From Paracoccaceae bacterium (lineage in GTDB: Bacteria > Pseudomonadota > Alphaproteobacteria > Rhodobacterales > Rhodobacteraceae), in NCBI GenBank assembly GCA_003535335.1, contig DOHJ01000002.1, positions 6,843 to 11,966 on the forward strand: DNA of 5,124 nucleotides. Direction: 5' to 3'. Below the pieces are notes generated by a model. The model was not told the origin of the DNA. It was given only the letters and a program-made list of their open reading frames with translations, and made no database searches. A program made the translations under genes and the position numbers. How positions within the stretch are numbered: position 1 is the first letter of the stretch; each line of letters begins with the position of its first letter. Positions 1 to 5,124 of this stretch are shown piece after piece.

Positions 1-399
1 TTGGGCTGGCCTGCGGTGCTGCTATATTTAGCCGGCATTTCATGGACCTTGTTTTATGACACCATCTATGCCCACCAAGACAGCAAAGACGATGCCCTGA
101 TCGGGGTGAAATCCACCGCGCGGCTGTTTGGTCAAAACACAAAGAAGTTCCTGCGCGTTTTTTTGATGTTATCGGTAATATTACTGGCCGTAGCGGTTAT
201 TTTAGCCTTGCGCGATACGTCGAATATTTTGGTTATGGTCGTGGCACTTGGCGGGCCTTGGGCCTTTGGCTGGCATCTGGCGTGGCAAATAATCCTGCTG
301 GATACGGATAATCCGGACACTTGCATGAAACTGTTTCGATCAAACCGCAATTGCGGCCTGATTTTTGCGCTGTTTCTTGCCGTTGCCTTATTCCTGTGA
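1..399 (+). CDS. ubiA: 4-hydroxybenzoate polyprenyltransferase UbiA, C-terminal part (5' end outside window)
   Basis: UbiA is an inner-membrane enzyme that attaches the polyprenyl tail to 4-hydroxybenzoate in ubiquinone synthesis. The 132 visible residues are the C-terminal half. They hold the second Asp-rich motif of the family, YDTIYAHQDSKDD (Asp20, Asp27, Asp30 and Asp31 of the fragment), which helps bind Mg-diphosphate, followed by the typical GVKSTARLFG. Two or three hydrophobic helices follow (about 50-70, 75-100 and 118-132), with the UbiA-like segment CMKLFRSNRNCG near the end. The frame is open to base 1 and the family is about 290 residues long with a first Asp-rich motif that is missing here, so the gene is cut by the window edge; the TTG at base 1 is internal, not a start. 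The stop is TGA at 397-399. Other UbiA-superfamily enzymes (haem O synthase, for example) are less likely given the exact motif. Confidence 0.93.
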   Translation: MGWPAVLLYLAGISWTLFYDTIYAHQDSKDDALIGVKSTARLFGQNTKKFLRVFLMLSVILLAVAVILALRDTSNILVMVVALGGPWAFGWHLAWQIILLDTDNPDTCMKLFRSNRNCGLIFALFLAVALFL

Positions 400-463
400 T
401 TGAATATGGGCGAGATGCAGCCTAGACAGATGAAAACCAAAAAACCGGGTAGTCGAAACAAAC

Positions 464-2419
464 ATGCGTATCTCTTCAATATTACTAATCGTTGCCATTT
501 TTCTGACCGCTGGCGGGATTTGCACATTTGCAGCCATGCAGGCGGCCAACCTGATCGAGGATCGTTCGCGCACAGGTGTAACCGATGCGCTGGTGGCAAA
601 TGACCATGCGTGGGTCTCGGTGCATGTTGACGGTCTGCAAGTCGAGCTAACCGGCACCGCAGCGGATGAAGCCAACCGGTTTCGTGCCCTGAGCGTGGTC
701 AATACAATCGTCGATGCCGAGCGTGTGATCGACAGCATGGATGTGGCCGATGCCGCCGATATAAAAGCCCCCGAATTTTCAATCGAGATTTTGCGAAACA
801 GCACCGGTGTTTCATTGATCGGGCTGGTGCCCGCAGCGACCGACCGCGTTGCGCTGATTTCTTCGCTTAAGGGGTTGGAAAACGGCACCCGCATAACGGA
901 TATGCTGAACGCCTCGGATCATCCGGTTCCCGACGGTTGGGACAAGGCTATGAAATTCGGCATAAATGCCCTGCGGACCCTGCCGAAATCAAAGATATCA
1001 ATTTCGGCCAAACGTGTGGCGATAACCGCCATTTCAGACGGTCTGGAAGAAAAGCGCAAAATCGAAGCCAAACTGGCCCGTTTGGCACCTAAATCAGTGG
1101 CTCTGATCACCAACATCACCGCACCGCGCCCCGTGATCACCCCGTTTACACTGCGTTTTCTGATCGAAGGCGACACCGTGCGCTTTGATGCATGTTCGGC
1201 CGATAGCGAAAAAACCCGCGCCACCATTATCAAGGCGGCACTTGATGCGGGGTTAAGCGGTGCGACTGACTGCACCATTGGTCTGGGTGTGCCCACGCCA
1301 TCCTGGGGCAAAGCGGTTGCAACCGGCATTGGCGCCCTTAAGGATATCGGCGGCGGAACGATTACCTTTTCGGATGCCGATGTGACGCTTGTGGCACTGG
1401 ATAGCACGCCGCAATCCTTGTTTGATCGTGTGGTCGGTGAATTGGAAACGGATTTACCCGATGTTTTTTCCTTGCACTCGGTTTTGCCAAAACCAGTTAA
1501 GATTGATGGTTCAGGCCAAGACGCGGGGCCGGCCGAATTTGTCGCCACCCTAAGCCCTGAAGGCCAAGTGCAACTGCGCGGCCGGATTACAAACACGCGC
1601 AGCCGTGATGCTGTTTACAGCTATGCACGGGCACGTTTTGGCAGCAAAACAGTGTACGGCGCAGCACGGCTTGATCCGGAGTTGCCACAAGGCTGGCCGG
1701 TGCGGGTGCTGGTCGGGGTTCAGGTGCTGGCCGAACTTAATCAGGGCAGCGTGGTGGTTCAAAGCGATTTTGTCGATGTTCGCGGCATAACCGGCAACCC
1801 GCAGGCGCGCGCAAATATTACCCGTATTTTATCCGATAAACTGGGAACATCACAAGATTACAAAATTGATGTAACATACGAGAAAAAGCTGGATCCCGTG
1901 GCTGGACTGCTAAAACCGGATGAATGCATCCGCGAAATCAAAACCGTCCAAAGCGAGCGTAAAATCAGCTTTGATCCCGGATCATCGGACATGGATGCAA
2001 AAGGTTTGGCGGTTGTTGCAAAAATTGCCGAAATTCTTAAAACCTGCCATGAACTCAAACTGGAAATCGCCGGCTACACCGACAGTCAGGGGCGCGAAGG
2101 CATGAATCAGGCATTGTCCCAAGCCCGGGCAGATGCTGTTTTGCAGGGCTTGATTGGCCAACGCGTGTTGACCAGCGGAATGCGGGCAAAAGGCTATGGC
2201 GAAGCCACGCCAATTGCTGATAACGACACAGAAGAGGGGCGCGAGGCCAACCGCAGGATCGAGTTCAACCTGATCAAACCGAAAAAAACCAAAGAAGAGC
2301 TAACAGGGCTTGATCAGCTGGAAGAACAAACTGTAGATACAAATGCAACAGAGTCCGGGCAGGCCCAATCAGAGCCGGCCCAACCTGAAACGTCAGAGAG
2401 CACCAATGAACAGAACTGA
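464..2419 (+). CDS. Membrane-anchored OmpA-family protein with BON-like repeats
   Basis: A 651-residue envelope protein of unknown specific role, probably linking the inner membrane to peptidoglycan. Seen in order: hydrophobic segment 4-28 with Arg2 before it and no good signal-peptidase site, so probably an uncleaved anchor; a BON-like module at 50-93 (DGLQVELTGTA, then an RFRA helix); three repeat units at about 106-220, 228-342 and 357-473; an OmpA-like domain at about 498-605; and a Glu/Gln/Ser-rich tail. In the OmpA-like domain, GYTDSQG (Asp540) and LSQAR (Arg555) match the Asp and Arg that bind diaminopimelate in OmpA, with the same 15-residue spacing, and EANRRIEF closes the domain. 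Cys488 and Cys528 flank its first part and could form a disulfide. No beta-barrel region is visible, so this is not a classical outer-membrane OmpA. ATG at 464 places the membrane segment at the very N-terminus, and no in-frame start lies just upstream; the ribosome binding site is weak. It overlaps the next gene by 14 bases. Confidence 0.9.
   Translation: MRISSILLIVAIFLTAGGICTFAAMQAANLIEDRSRTGVTDALVANDHAWVSVHVDGLQVELTGTAADEANRFRALSVVNTIVDAERVIDSMDVADAADIKAPEFSIEILRNSTGVSLIGLVPAATDRVALISSLKGLENGTRITDMLNASDHPVPDGWDKAMKFGINALRTLPKSKISISAKRVAITAISDGLEEKRKIEAKLARLAPKSVALITNITAPRPVITPFTLRFLIEGDTVRFDACSADSEKTRATIIKAALDAGLSGATDCTIGLGVPTPSWGKAVATGIGALKDIGGGTITFSDADVTLVALDSTPQSLFDRVVGELETDLPDVFSLHSVLPKPVKIDGSGQDAGPAEFVATLSPEGQVQLRGRITNTRSRDAVYSYARARFGSKTVYGAARLDPELPQGWPVRVLVGVQVLAELNQGSVVVQSDFVDVRGITGNPQARANITRILSDKLGTSQDYKIDVTYEKKLDPVAGLLKPDECIREIKTVQSERKISFDPGSSDMDAKGLAVVAKIAEILKTCHELKLEIAGYTDSQGREGMNQALSQARADAVLQGLIGQRVLTSGMRAKGYGEATPIADNDTEEGREANRRIEFNLIKPKKTKEELTGLDQLEEQTVDTNATESGQAQSEPAQPETSESTNEQN
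779..1882 (+). other. Three tandem protein-level repeat units (BON-like pairs) within the OmpA-family gene
   Basis: Residues 106-220, 228-342 and 357-473 follow one plan. Each starts with a BON-like strand-helix module in which a V-x-hydrophobic pattern is followed by an Arg-containing helix. Then comes a Pro/Gly-Trp turn with an Ala- or Val-rich helix: PDGWDKAMKFGINAL with Trp159, PTPSWGKAVATGIGAL with Trp281, and PQGWPVRVLVGVQVLAEL with Trp411. Each unit ends with a second strand module such as ISISAKRVAITAI, ITFSDADVTLVAL or VVVQSDFVDVRGI. The Trp positions are 122 and 130 residues apart. The copies are diverged in protein and DNA, so this is an old duplication and not a DNA repeat. The alignment was made by eye and unit edges are approximate. 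Confidence 0.6.
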
Positions 2420-2729
2420 ATTAATCCCCACCATTGCTATTATCCTGTTTGTGGTCTTTGCACTGGGTTGGTTTGCCAATTGGTTGTTGCACAAATTCAC
2501 CCGCGTTTCACAGGCCGATCTGGGCGAGCTGGATAACATGGCCCAATCCCTGCACGAAGCCGAAGAAATCCGCGATCAGGCGATTACTTATGCCCAGCAA
2601 CGCGAAGCCGAACTGACAAACCAGTTGTCCCAGACCGAAGCAGAATTATCGGCCGCCATGGACGGGTTGCAAGCCGCCCGTCAAGAGGCCGAAGAGTTGC
2701 GCGCTTACGTCGAGCAAATTAACCGTTAA
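2406..2729 (+). CDS. Small membrane-anchored coiled-coil protein, function unknown
   Basis: I do not recognise a named family for this 107-residue protein. It has one hydrophobic segment at about 7-28 (rich in I, L, V and F with two Trp at the end) and then a long charged helix, about 36-105, rich in Glu, Ala, Gln and Leu with heptad-like spacing, probably a coiled coil. The basic residues just after the membrane segment (His29, Lys30, Arg33) would favour a cytoplasmic coiled coil, but Arg3 on the other side leaves the topology open. The ATG at 2406 was chosen because it gives a clean membrane segment at the N-terminus and follows a purine-rich GAGAG five bases upstream. An in-frame ATG at 2343 would add 21 Pro/Gln/Arg-rich residues and deepen the overlap with the previous gene, so it is unlikely. 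The 14-base overlap suggests coupled translation and a shared function with the OmpA-family protein. Confidence 0.82.
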   Translation: MNRTELIPTIAIILFVVFALGWFANWLLHKFTRVSQADLGELDNMAQSLHEAEEIRDQAITYAQQREAELTNQLSQTEAELSAAMDGLQAARQEAEELRAYVEQINR

Positions 2730-2746
2730 TCGGATTGACCGGTTGA
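2719..2746 (+). terminator. Possible hairpin terminator between convergent genes
   Basis: AACC at 2721-2724 pairs with GGTT at 2741-2744. After a bulged C at 2740, GTTAAT (2725-2730) pairs with ATTGAC (2734-2739), including one wobble, around a CGG loop. The stem can extend by TT/GA at the base. It covers the stop codon of the coiled-coil gene and the gap before the moaE stop. The wobble pairs make the stem better in plus-strand RNA. No T-run follows on either strand, so it is not a textbook intrinsic terminator; it may only protect 3' ends. Confidence 0.35.
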
Positions 2747-2748
2747 AA

Positions 2749-3192
2749 TTACCAACGCGTTAACGCAGCTTCATCAGCGTCCTTGGCCTCGACCCATTGG
2801 TGGCCGTCCGTGGTGAATTCTTTTTTCCAGAACGGCGCGCGGGATTTCAGATAATCCATCAAATATTGCGCCGATTCAAATGCATCCACCCGATGAGGCG
2901 CAGCCGTGGCCACCATCATGATCATATCGCCGGGGCGCAAAATTCCGTAACGATGGATGATCAGGCTCCCCTTCAAACTCCAACGCTTCACCGCCTTTGC
3001 TTCAATCTCTGCCAATGCGGATTGCGTCATGCCCGGGTAATGTTCAATTTCCATCCGGTCCAGATCGCCGTCTGGTGTATTTCGCACGATACCGGTAAAA
3101 TTAACCACAGCACCGGACGTGTTACAACCTTGGGCAAAACCCTGCACTTCGGCCCCCAGATCAAACCTGTCCTGTTGCACCCGAACGGTCAT
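2749..3192 (-). CDS. moaE: Molybdopterin synthase catalytic subunit MoaE
   Basis: MoaE is the large subunit of molybdopterin synthase. With thiocarboxylated MoaD it inserts two sulfurs into precursor Z (cPMP) to make molybdopterin in the cytoplasm. The 147 residues match the usual family length of about 150. Visible family motifs are NFTGIVRN (Arg37), IEHYPGM (His51), APHR (His100, Arg101) and YLKSRAPFWKKE, whose Lys116 and Lys123 correspond to the active-site Lys119 and Lys126 of E. coli MoaE; the C-terminus WVEAKDADEAALTRW is also typical. All key residues are present. It is the last gene of the operon and begins one base after the moaD stop (TGA-A-ATG), with AGGCGG inside the end of moaD as its probable ribosome binding site. 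The stop is TAA, 19 bases from the convergent neighbour. Confidence 0.97.
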   Translation of the reverse strand: MTVRVQQDRFDLGAEVQGFAQGCNTSGAVVNFTGIVRNTPDGDLDRMEIEHYPGMTQSALAEIEAKAVKRWSLKGSLIIHRYGILRPGDMIMMVATAAPHRVDAFESAQYLMDYLKSRAPFWKKEFTTDGHQWVEAKDADEAALTRW

Positions 3193-3193
3193 T

Positions 3194-3442
3194 TCAGCCG
3201 CCTGTCATCGGTGGAAAAAAGGCAACCTCGCGCACACCGGCCAGCGGCGTGTCAAACGCGCATAATTCCTGATCGACCGCCACGCGCAAGGCCGAAACAT
3301 CGGCAAATGCGGCCGCATAACGCTCTTGGCGTGCCTTTAATTCCTCAACCAGATCGGCCACAGTTGCCGCACTGGTTTCAACCTGCTCGCGCGGCAAACC
3401 AACGCGTTCACGCACCCATGCAAAATATAGCACATCAATCAT
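3194..3442 (-). CDS. moaD: Molybdopterin synthase sulfur carrier subunit MoaD
   Basis: MoaD is the small ubiquitin-like (beta-grasp) sulfur carrier of molybdopterin synthase. Its C-terminal glycine is adenylated and thiocarboxylated (by MoeB and a sulfur donor, neither encoded here) and then inserted into the MoaE active site. The 82-residue length matches the family. The N-terminal strand IDVLYFAWVRERVG and the ending VAFFPPMTGG with Gly81-Gly82 are diagnostic. The ATG at 3440-3442 overlaps the pgsA stop as ATGA, and GGAAG lies seven bases upstream of the start. The order moaD-moaE gives coordinated production of the two subunits. ThiS or another sulfur carrier is unlikely given the adjacent moaE and the PPxxGG end. 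Confidence 0.96.
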   Translation of the reverse strand: MIDVLYFAWVRERVGLPREQVETSAATVADLVEELKARQERYAAAFADVSALRVAVDQELCAFDTPLAGVREVAFFPPMTGG

Positions 3443-4107
3443 TTGGCATCTTCCCTTAAAAACGGCAGCGCCTTCACAAAATAATCCCAGCCGGTAATCA
3501 GCGTTAAACCAGCGGCAATCCAGAGCAAAATAATGCCGCCGTAATAACTAAATTGCGCACCGGCTTGCACCCAAACCAGTCCGGATAAATCTTCTTCTTG
3601 CCCCGATAAAATCGCATCAATCATTTTAGGGTCCATCGCCTGTGTCAGATCAACGAACCAGTCCGCAAATATGCCCTGCGAAAATAAAACCGCGATTGCA
3701 ATCATTTGCGCCGTGGTTTTCCATTTTGCCAGATTGGTAACCTTTAGCTGATGCGATTTATCACCCAGAAATTCGCGCAGACCCGATACAAAAACCTCGC
3801 GGAAAATGATCATGGTGGCAGGCAGTAAAATCCAGGCCTTAACACCGGAAAACCCGATGATCACCAGCAGCGCAATCAGCACCATGGCCTTGTCGGCAAT
3901 CGGGTCCAGCATGGCGCCGAATTTGCTCTCTTGTTTCCAGGCCCGCGCCAGATAGCCATCGACAAAATCCGTCAGCGCCGCGACCACGAACAGCACCAAG
4001 GCAAACCAGTCTGCCCACGGGCTGTTGAAATACAAAAACATCACCGCTAACGCAGGCGCGGCCAGCAGGCGCAAAACAGTCAGAATATTTGGTACATTCC
4101 AGATCAT
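3439..4107 (-). CDS. pgsA: CDP-diacylglycerol--glycerol-3-phosphate 3-phosphatidyltransferase PgsA
   Basis: PgsA transfers a phosphatidyl group from CDP-diacylglycerol to glycerol-3-phosphate, giving phosphatidylglycerophosphate, the committed step to phosphatidylglycerol and cardiolipin. It is an integral inner-membrane protein. The CDP-alcohol phosphotransferase motif is complete: DFVDGYLAR, then G, D and D in FGAMLDPIAD (Asp47, Asp50, Gly51, Ala54, Arg55, Gly64, Asp68, Asp72 with the chosen start). Several hydrophobic helices are visible. I chose ATG at 4107 (222 residues) because MIWNVPNILTVLRLL matches the usual PgsA N-terminus (compare E. coli MQFNIPTLLTLFR) and AAGGA lies seven bases upstream. 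An in-frame ATG at 4125, directly after the uvrC stop, would add MVKDGR and cannot be excluded. The protein is longer than E. coli PgsA (about 182 residues), mainly through a polar loop at about 144-184. The stop overlaps the moaD start by 4 bases. Confidence 0.95.
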   Translation of the reverse strand: MIWNVPNILTVLRLLAAPALAVMFLYFNSPWADWFALVLFVVAALTDFVDGYLARAWKQESKFGAMLDPIADKAMVLIALLVIIGFSGVKAWILLPATMIIFREVFVSGLREFLGDKSHQLKVTNLAKWKTTAQMIAIAVLFSQGIFADWFVDLTQAMDPKMIDAILSGQEEDLSGLVWVQAGAQFSYYGGIILLWIAAGLTLITGWDYFVKALPFLREDAK

Positions 4108-4114
4108 ACGCCCA

Positions 4115-4119
4115 TCCTT
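4115..4119 (-). promoter_or_regulatory. Ribosome binding site supporting the pgsA start at 4107
   Basis: The minus strand reads AAGGA here, seven bases before ATG at 4107-4105, which is good spacing. The alternative ATG at 4125-4123 has AAGGG (4130-4134) only four bases upstream, which is short. Together with the PgsA N-terminal homology this favours the downstream start. Confidence 0.6.
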
Positions 4120-4125
4120 AACCAT

Positions 4126-5124
4126 TCAGCCCTTGTCATGGAAGAAGTCATAGAGCGTTTCTGCCATTCTTTTTGATATACCGTCAACTTTTTTCAAATC
4201 CGCCAATCCGGCCCGACTAACAGCCTTGGCACTGCCAAAATGCGCCAGTAACGCGCGTTTTCGGGCCGCACCCACACCGGGCACACCATCCAGCGGGGTT
4301 GCGCCCATCGCTTTGGCGCGTTTGGCGCGGTGGGTGCCAATGGCAAACCGGTGCACTTCGTCGCGCAGGCGCTGCACAAAATACAGCACAGGGTCGTTAT
4401 GGCGCAGGGCAAACGGGCGTTTTCCAATGCGGTGAAATTCCTCTTTGCCCGCATCACGATCTTCGCCTTTGGCCACCCCGATCATCGCAATATCACTAAC
4501 GCCATATTCGCGCATAATTTCTGCCACCGCACTCACCTGTCCCGCACCGCCATCAATCAACAGCAAATCGGGCCAATTGTCGCCTTTGCGATCCGGATCT
4601 TCTTTTAGCAGACGTTTAAACCTGCGCCCCAGAACCTCTTTCATCATGCCAAAATCATCGCCGGGGGTTATTTCGGTATCCTTGATATTATACTTGCGAT
4701 ACTGGCTTTTCAAATAGCCCTCGGGCCCCGCCGCAATCATCGCGCCAACCCCATGCGCGCCGGAAATATGCGAGTTGTCGTAAACCTCGATCCGCTTGGG
4801 TGGCCCATCCAGATCAAAGGCCTCGGCCAGCCCCTTTAGCAGCCTTGCTTGCGTCGCCGTTTCCGCCATGCGCCGCGCCAGACTTTCGCGGGCATTTCGA
4901 AGCGCACCCTCGACCAGCCCGGCCTTTTCACCGCGCAAGGGCACCGAAATTTCAACCTTGCGACCGGCTTTTTGACTTAAGGCTTGCTGCATCAGGTCGT
5001 CATTTTCGATCGGCGTTGATAACAAAATTAAACGCGGTGGCAGCTTGTTGTCGTAAAACTGGCCGATAAAGGCCTCAAGCACCTCGGCATCATCAGCACC
5101 GGCACCGGTGCGCGGATAAAAATC
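4126..5124 (-). CDS. uvrC: Excinuclease ABC subunit UvrC, C-terminal part (5' end outside window)
   Basis: UvrC makes the dual incision in nucleotide excision repair after UvrA and UvrB find and verify damage. The 332 residues present are about the C-terminal half of a protein that is usually about 600-630 long. The frame is open to the right edge, beginning DFYPRTGAG, so the GTG at 5082 is not a start. The RNase H-like nuclease domain for the 5' incision is complete: [11 protein letters not shown] (Asp116 of the fragment), [18 protein letters not shown] (Asp156/157), [10 protein letters not shown] (Asp191) and [15 protein letters not shown] (His258), matching E. coli Asp399, Asp438, Asp466 and His538. 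Two helix-hairpin-helix DNA-binding motifs end the protein: [20 protein letters not shown] and [19 protein letters not shown]. The GIY-YIG nuclease domain and UvrB-binding motif lie outside the window. It is the upstream gene of the operon as seen here; its stop TGA touches a possible pgsA ATG. Confidence 0.97.
   Translation of the reverse strand, partial: DFYPRTGAGADDAEVLEAFIGQFYDNKLPPRLILLSTPIENDDLMQQALSQKAGRKVEISVPLRGEKAGLVEGALRNARESLARRMAETATQARLLKGLAEAFDLDGPPKRIEVYDNSHISGAHGVGAMIAAGPEGYLKSQYRKYNIKDTEITPGDDFGMMKEVLGRRFKRLLKEDPDRKGDNWPDLLLIDGGAGQVSAVAEIMREYGVSDIAMIGVAKGEDRDAGKEEFHRIGKRPFALRHNDPVLYFVQRLRDEVHRFAIGTHRAKRAKAMGATPLDGVPGVGAARKRALLAHFGSAKAVSRAGLADLKKVDGISKRMAETLYDFFHDKG

Noticed and set aside
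377..407. Possible promoter for the OmpA-family gene: TTGCCG (377-382) and GAATAT (402-407)
   Set aside because: The spacing is 19 bases and the -10 match is poor; such matches are common by chance. Readthrough from ubiA is equally possible.
464..535. Possible lipoprotein signal ending at Cys20 of the OmpA-family protein
   Set aside because: The residues before the Cys are GGI; Ile at -1 does not fit a lipobox, which needs Gly, Ala or Ser there. An uncleaved anchor fits better.
400..603. Plus-strand open frame of 67 codons covering the ubiA-OmpA gap
   Set aside because: It overlaps the OmpA-family gene in another frame over most of its length; the product is Cys/His/Arg-rich and without features, and no ribosome binding site was seen.
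388..894. Minus-strand open frame of 168 codons over the start of the OmpA-family gene
   Set aside because: Low-complexity Ser/Thr/Arg-rich product with no recognisable motif, opposite a real gene; a shadow frame.
919..1596. Long minus-strand open frame of 225 codons inside the OmpA-family gene
   Set aside because: It lies wholly opposite a well-supported gene, its translation is Ser/Arg/Pro-rich without any domain, and this is typical of antisense frames opposite coding sequence.
2797..3459. Plus-strand open frame of 220 codons across moaE and moaD
   Set aside because: It is antisense to two genes with complete catalytic motifs, and its Pro/His/Arg-rich product looks like a reverse-strand artefact.
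4585..4600. UvrC DGGAGQ motif has Ala where many homologues have Lys (DGGKGQ)
   Set aside because: The catalytic Asp is intact, and from memory the Ala form is common in alphaproteobacteria, so it is not evidence of an inactive enzyme.

Overview
This is an ordinary, densely packed chromosomal segment of an alphaproteobacterium, most likely a Rhodobacterales (Roseobacter-like) species with moderate GC. The assignment rests on the protein sequences and on the gene order: ubiA, then an OmpA-family gene with a small coiled-coil partner, facing uvrC-pgsA-moaD-moaE. I recall this arrangement from that order but could not check it by search. I see no mobile element, CRISPR array, tRNA, rRNA or prophage. 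No gene-free stretch is longer than 64 bases.

Plus strand (1-2729): the window opens inside ubiA, the 4-hydroxybenzoate polyprenyltransferase of ubiquinone synthesis; only its C-terminal 132 residues are present. After 64 bases comes a 651-residue envelope protein. It has one N-terminal membrane anchor, a BON-like module, three copies of a 115-130 residue repeat, a C-terminal OmpA-like peptidoglycan-binding domain and an acidic tail. Its last 14 bases overlap a 107-codon gene for a membrane-anchored coiled-coil protein. This pair is the least understood part of the window.

Minus strand (5124-2749): uvrC (C-terminal 332 residues; the gene runs off the right edge), pgsA, moaD and moaE form one tight operon. 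Neighbouring genes abut, overlap by 4 bases or lie 1 base apart, so translational coupling is likely. The operon joins unrelated housekeeping jobs: nucleotide excision repair, phosphatidylglycerol synthesis and molybdopterin synthase. MoaD and MoaE are the two subunits of one enzyme.

The two transcription units converge with 19 bases between stop codons. A bulged hairpin covers this junction and may end transcription. The best leads are the repeat architecture of the OmpA-family protein, its overlap with the coiled-coil gene, and the compact coupling signals in the uvrC-moaE operon. Nothing here is clearly a new system.
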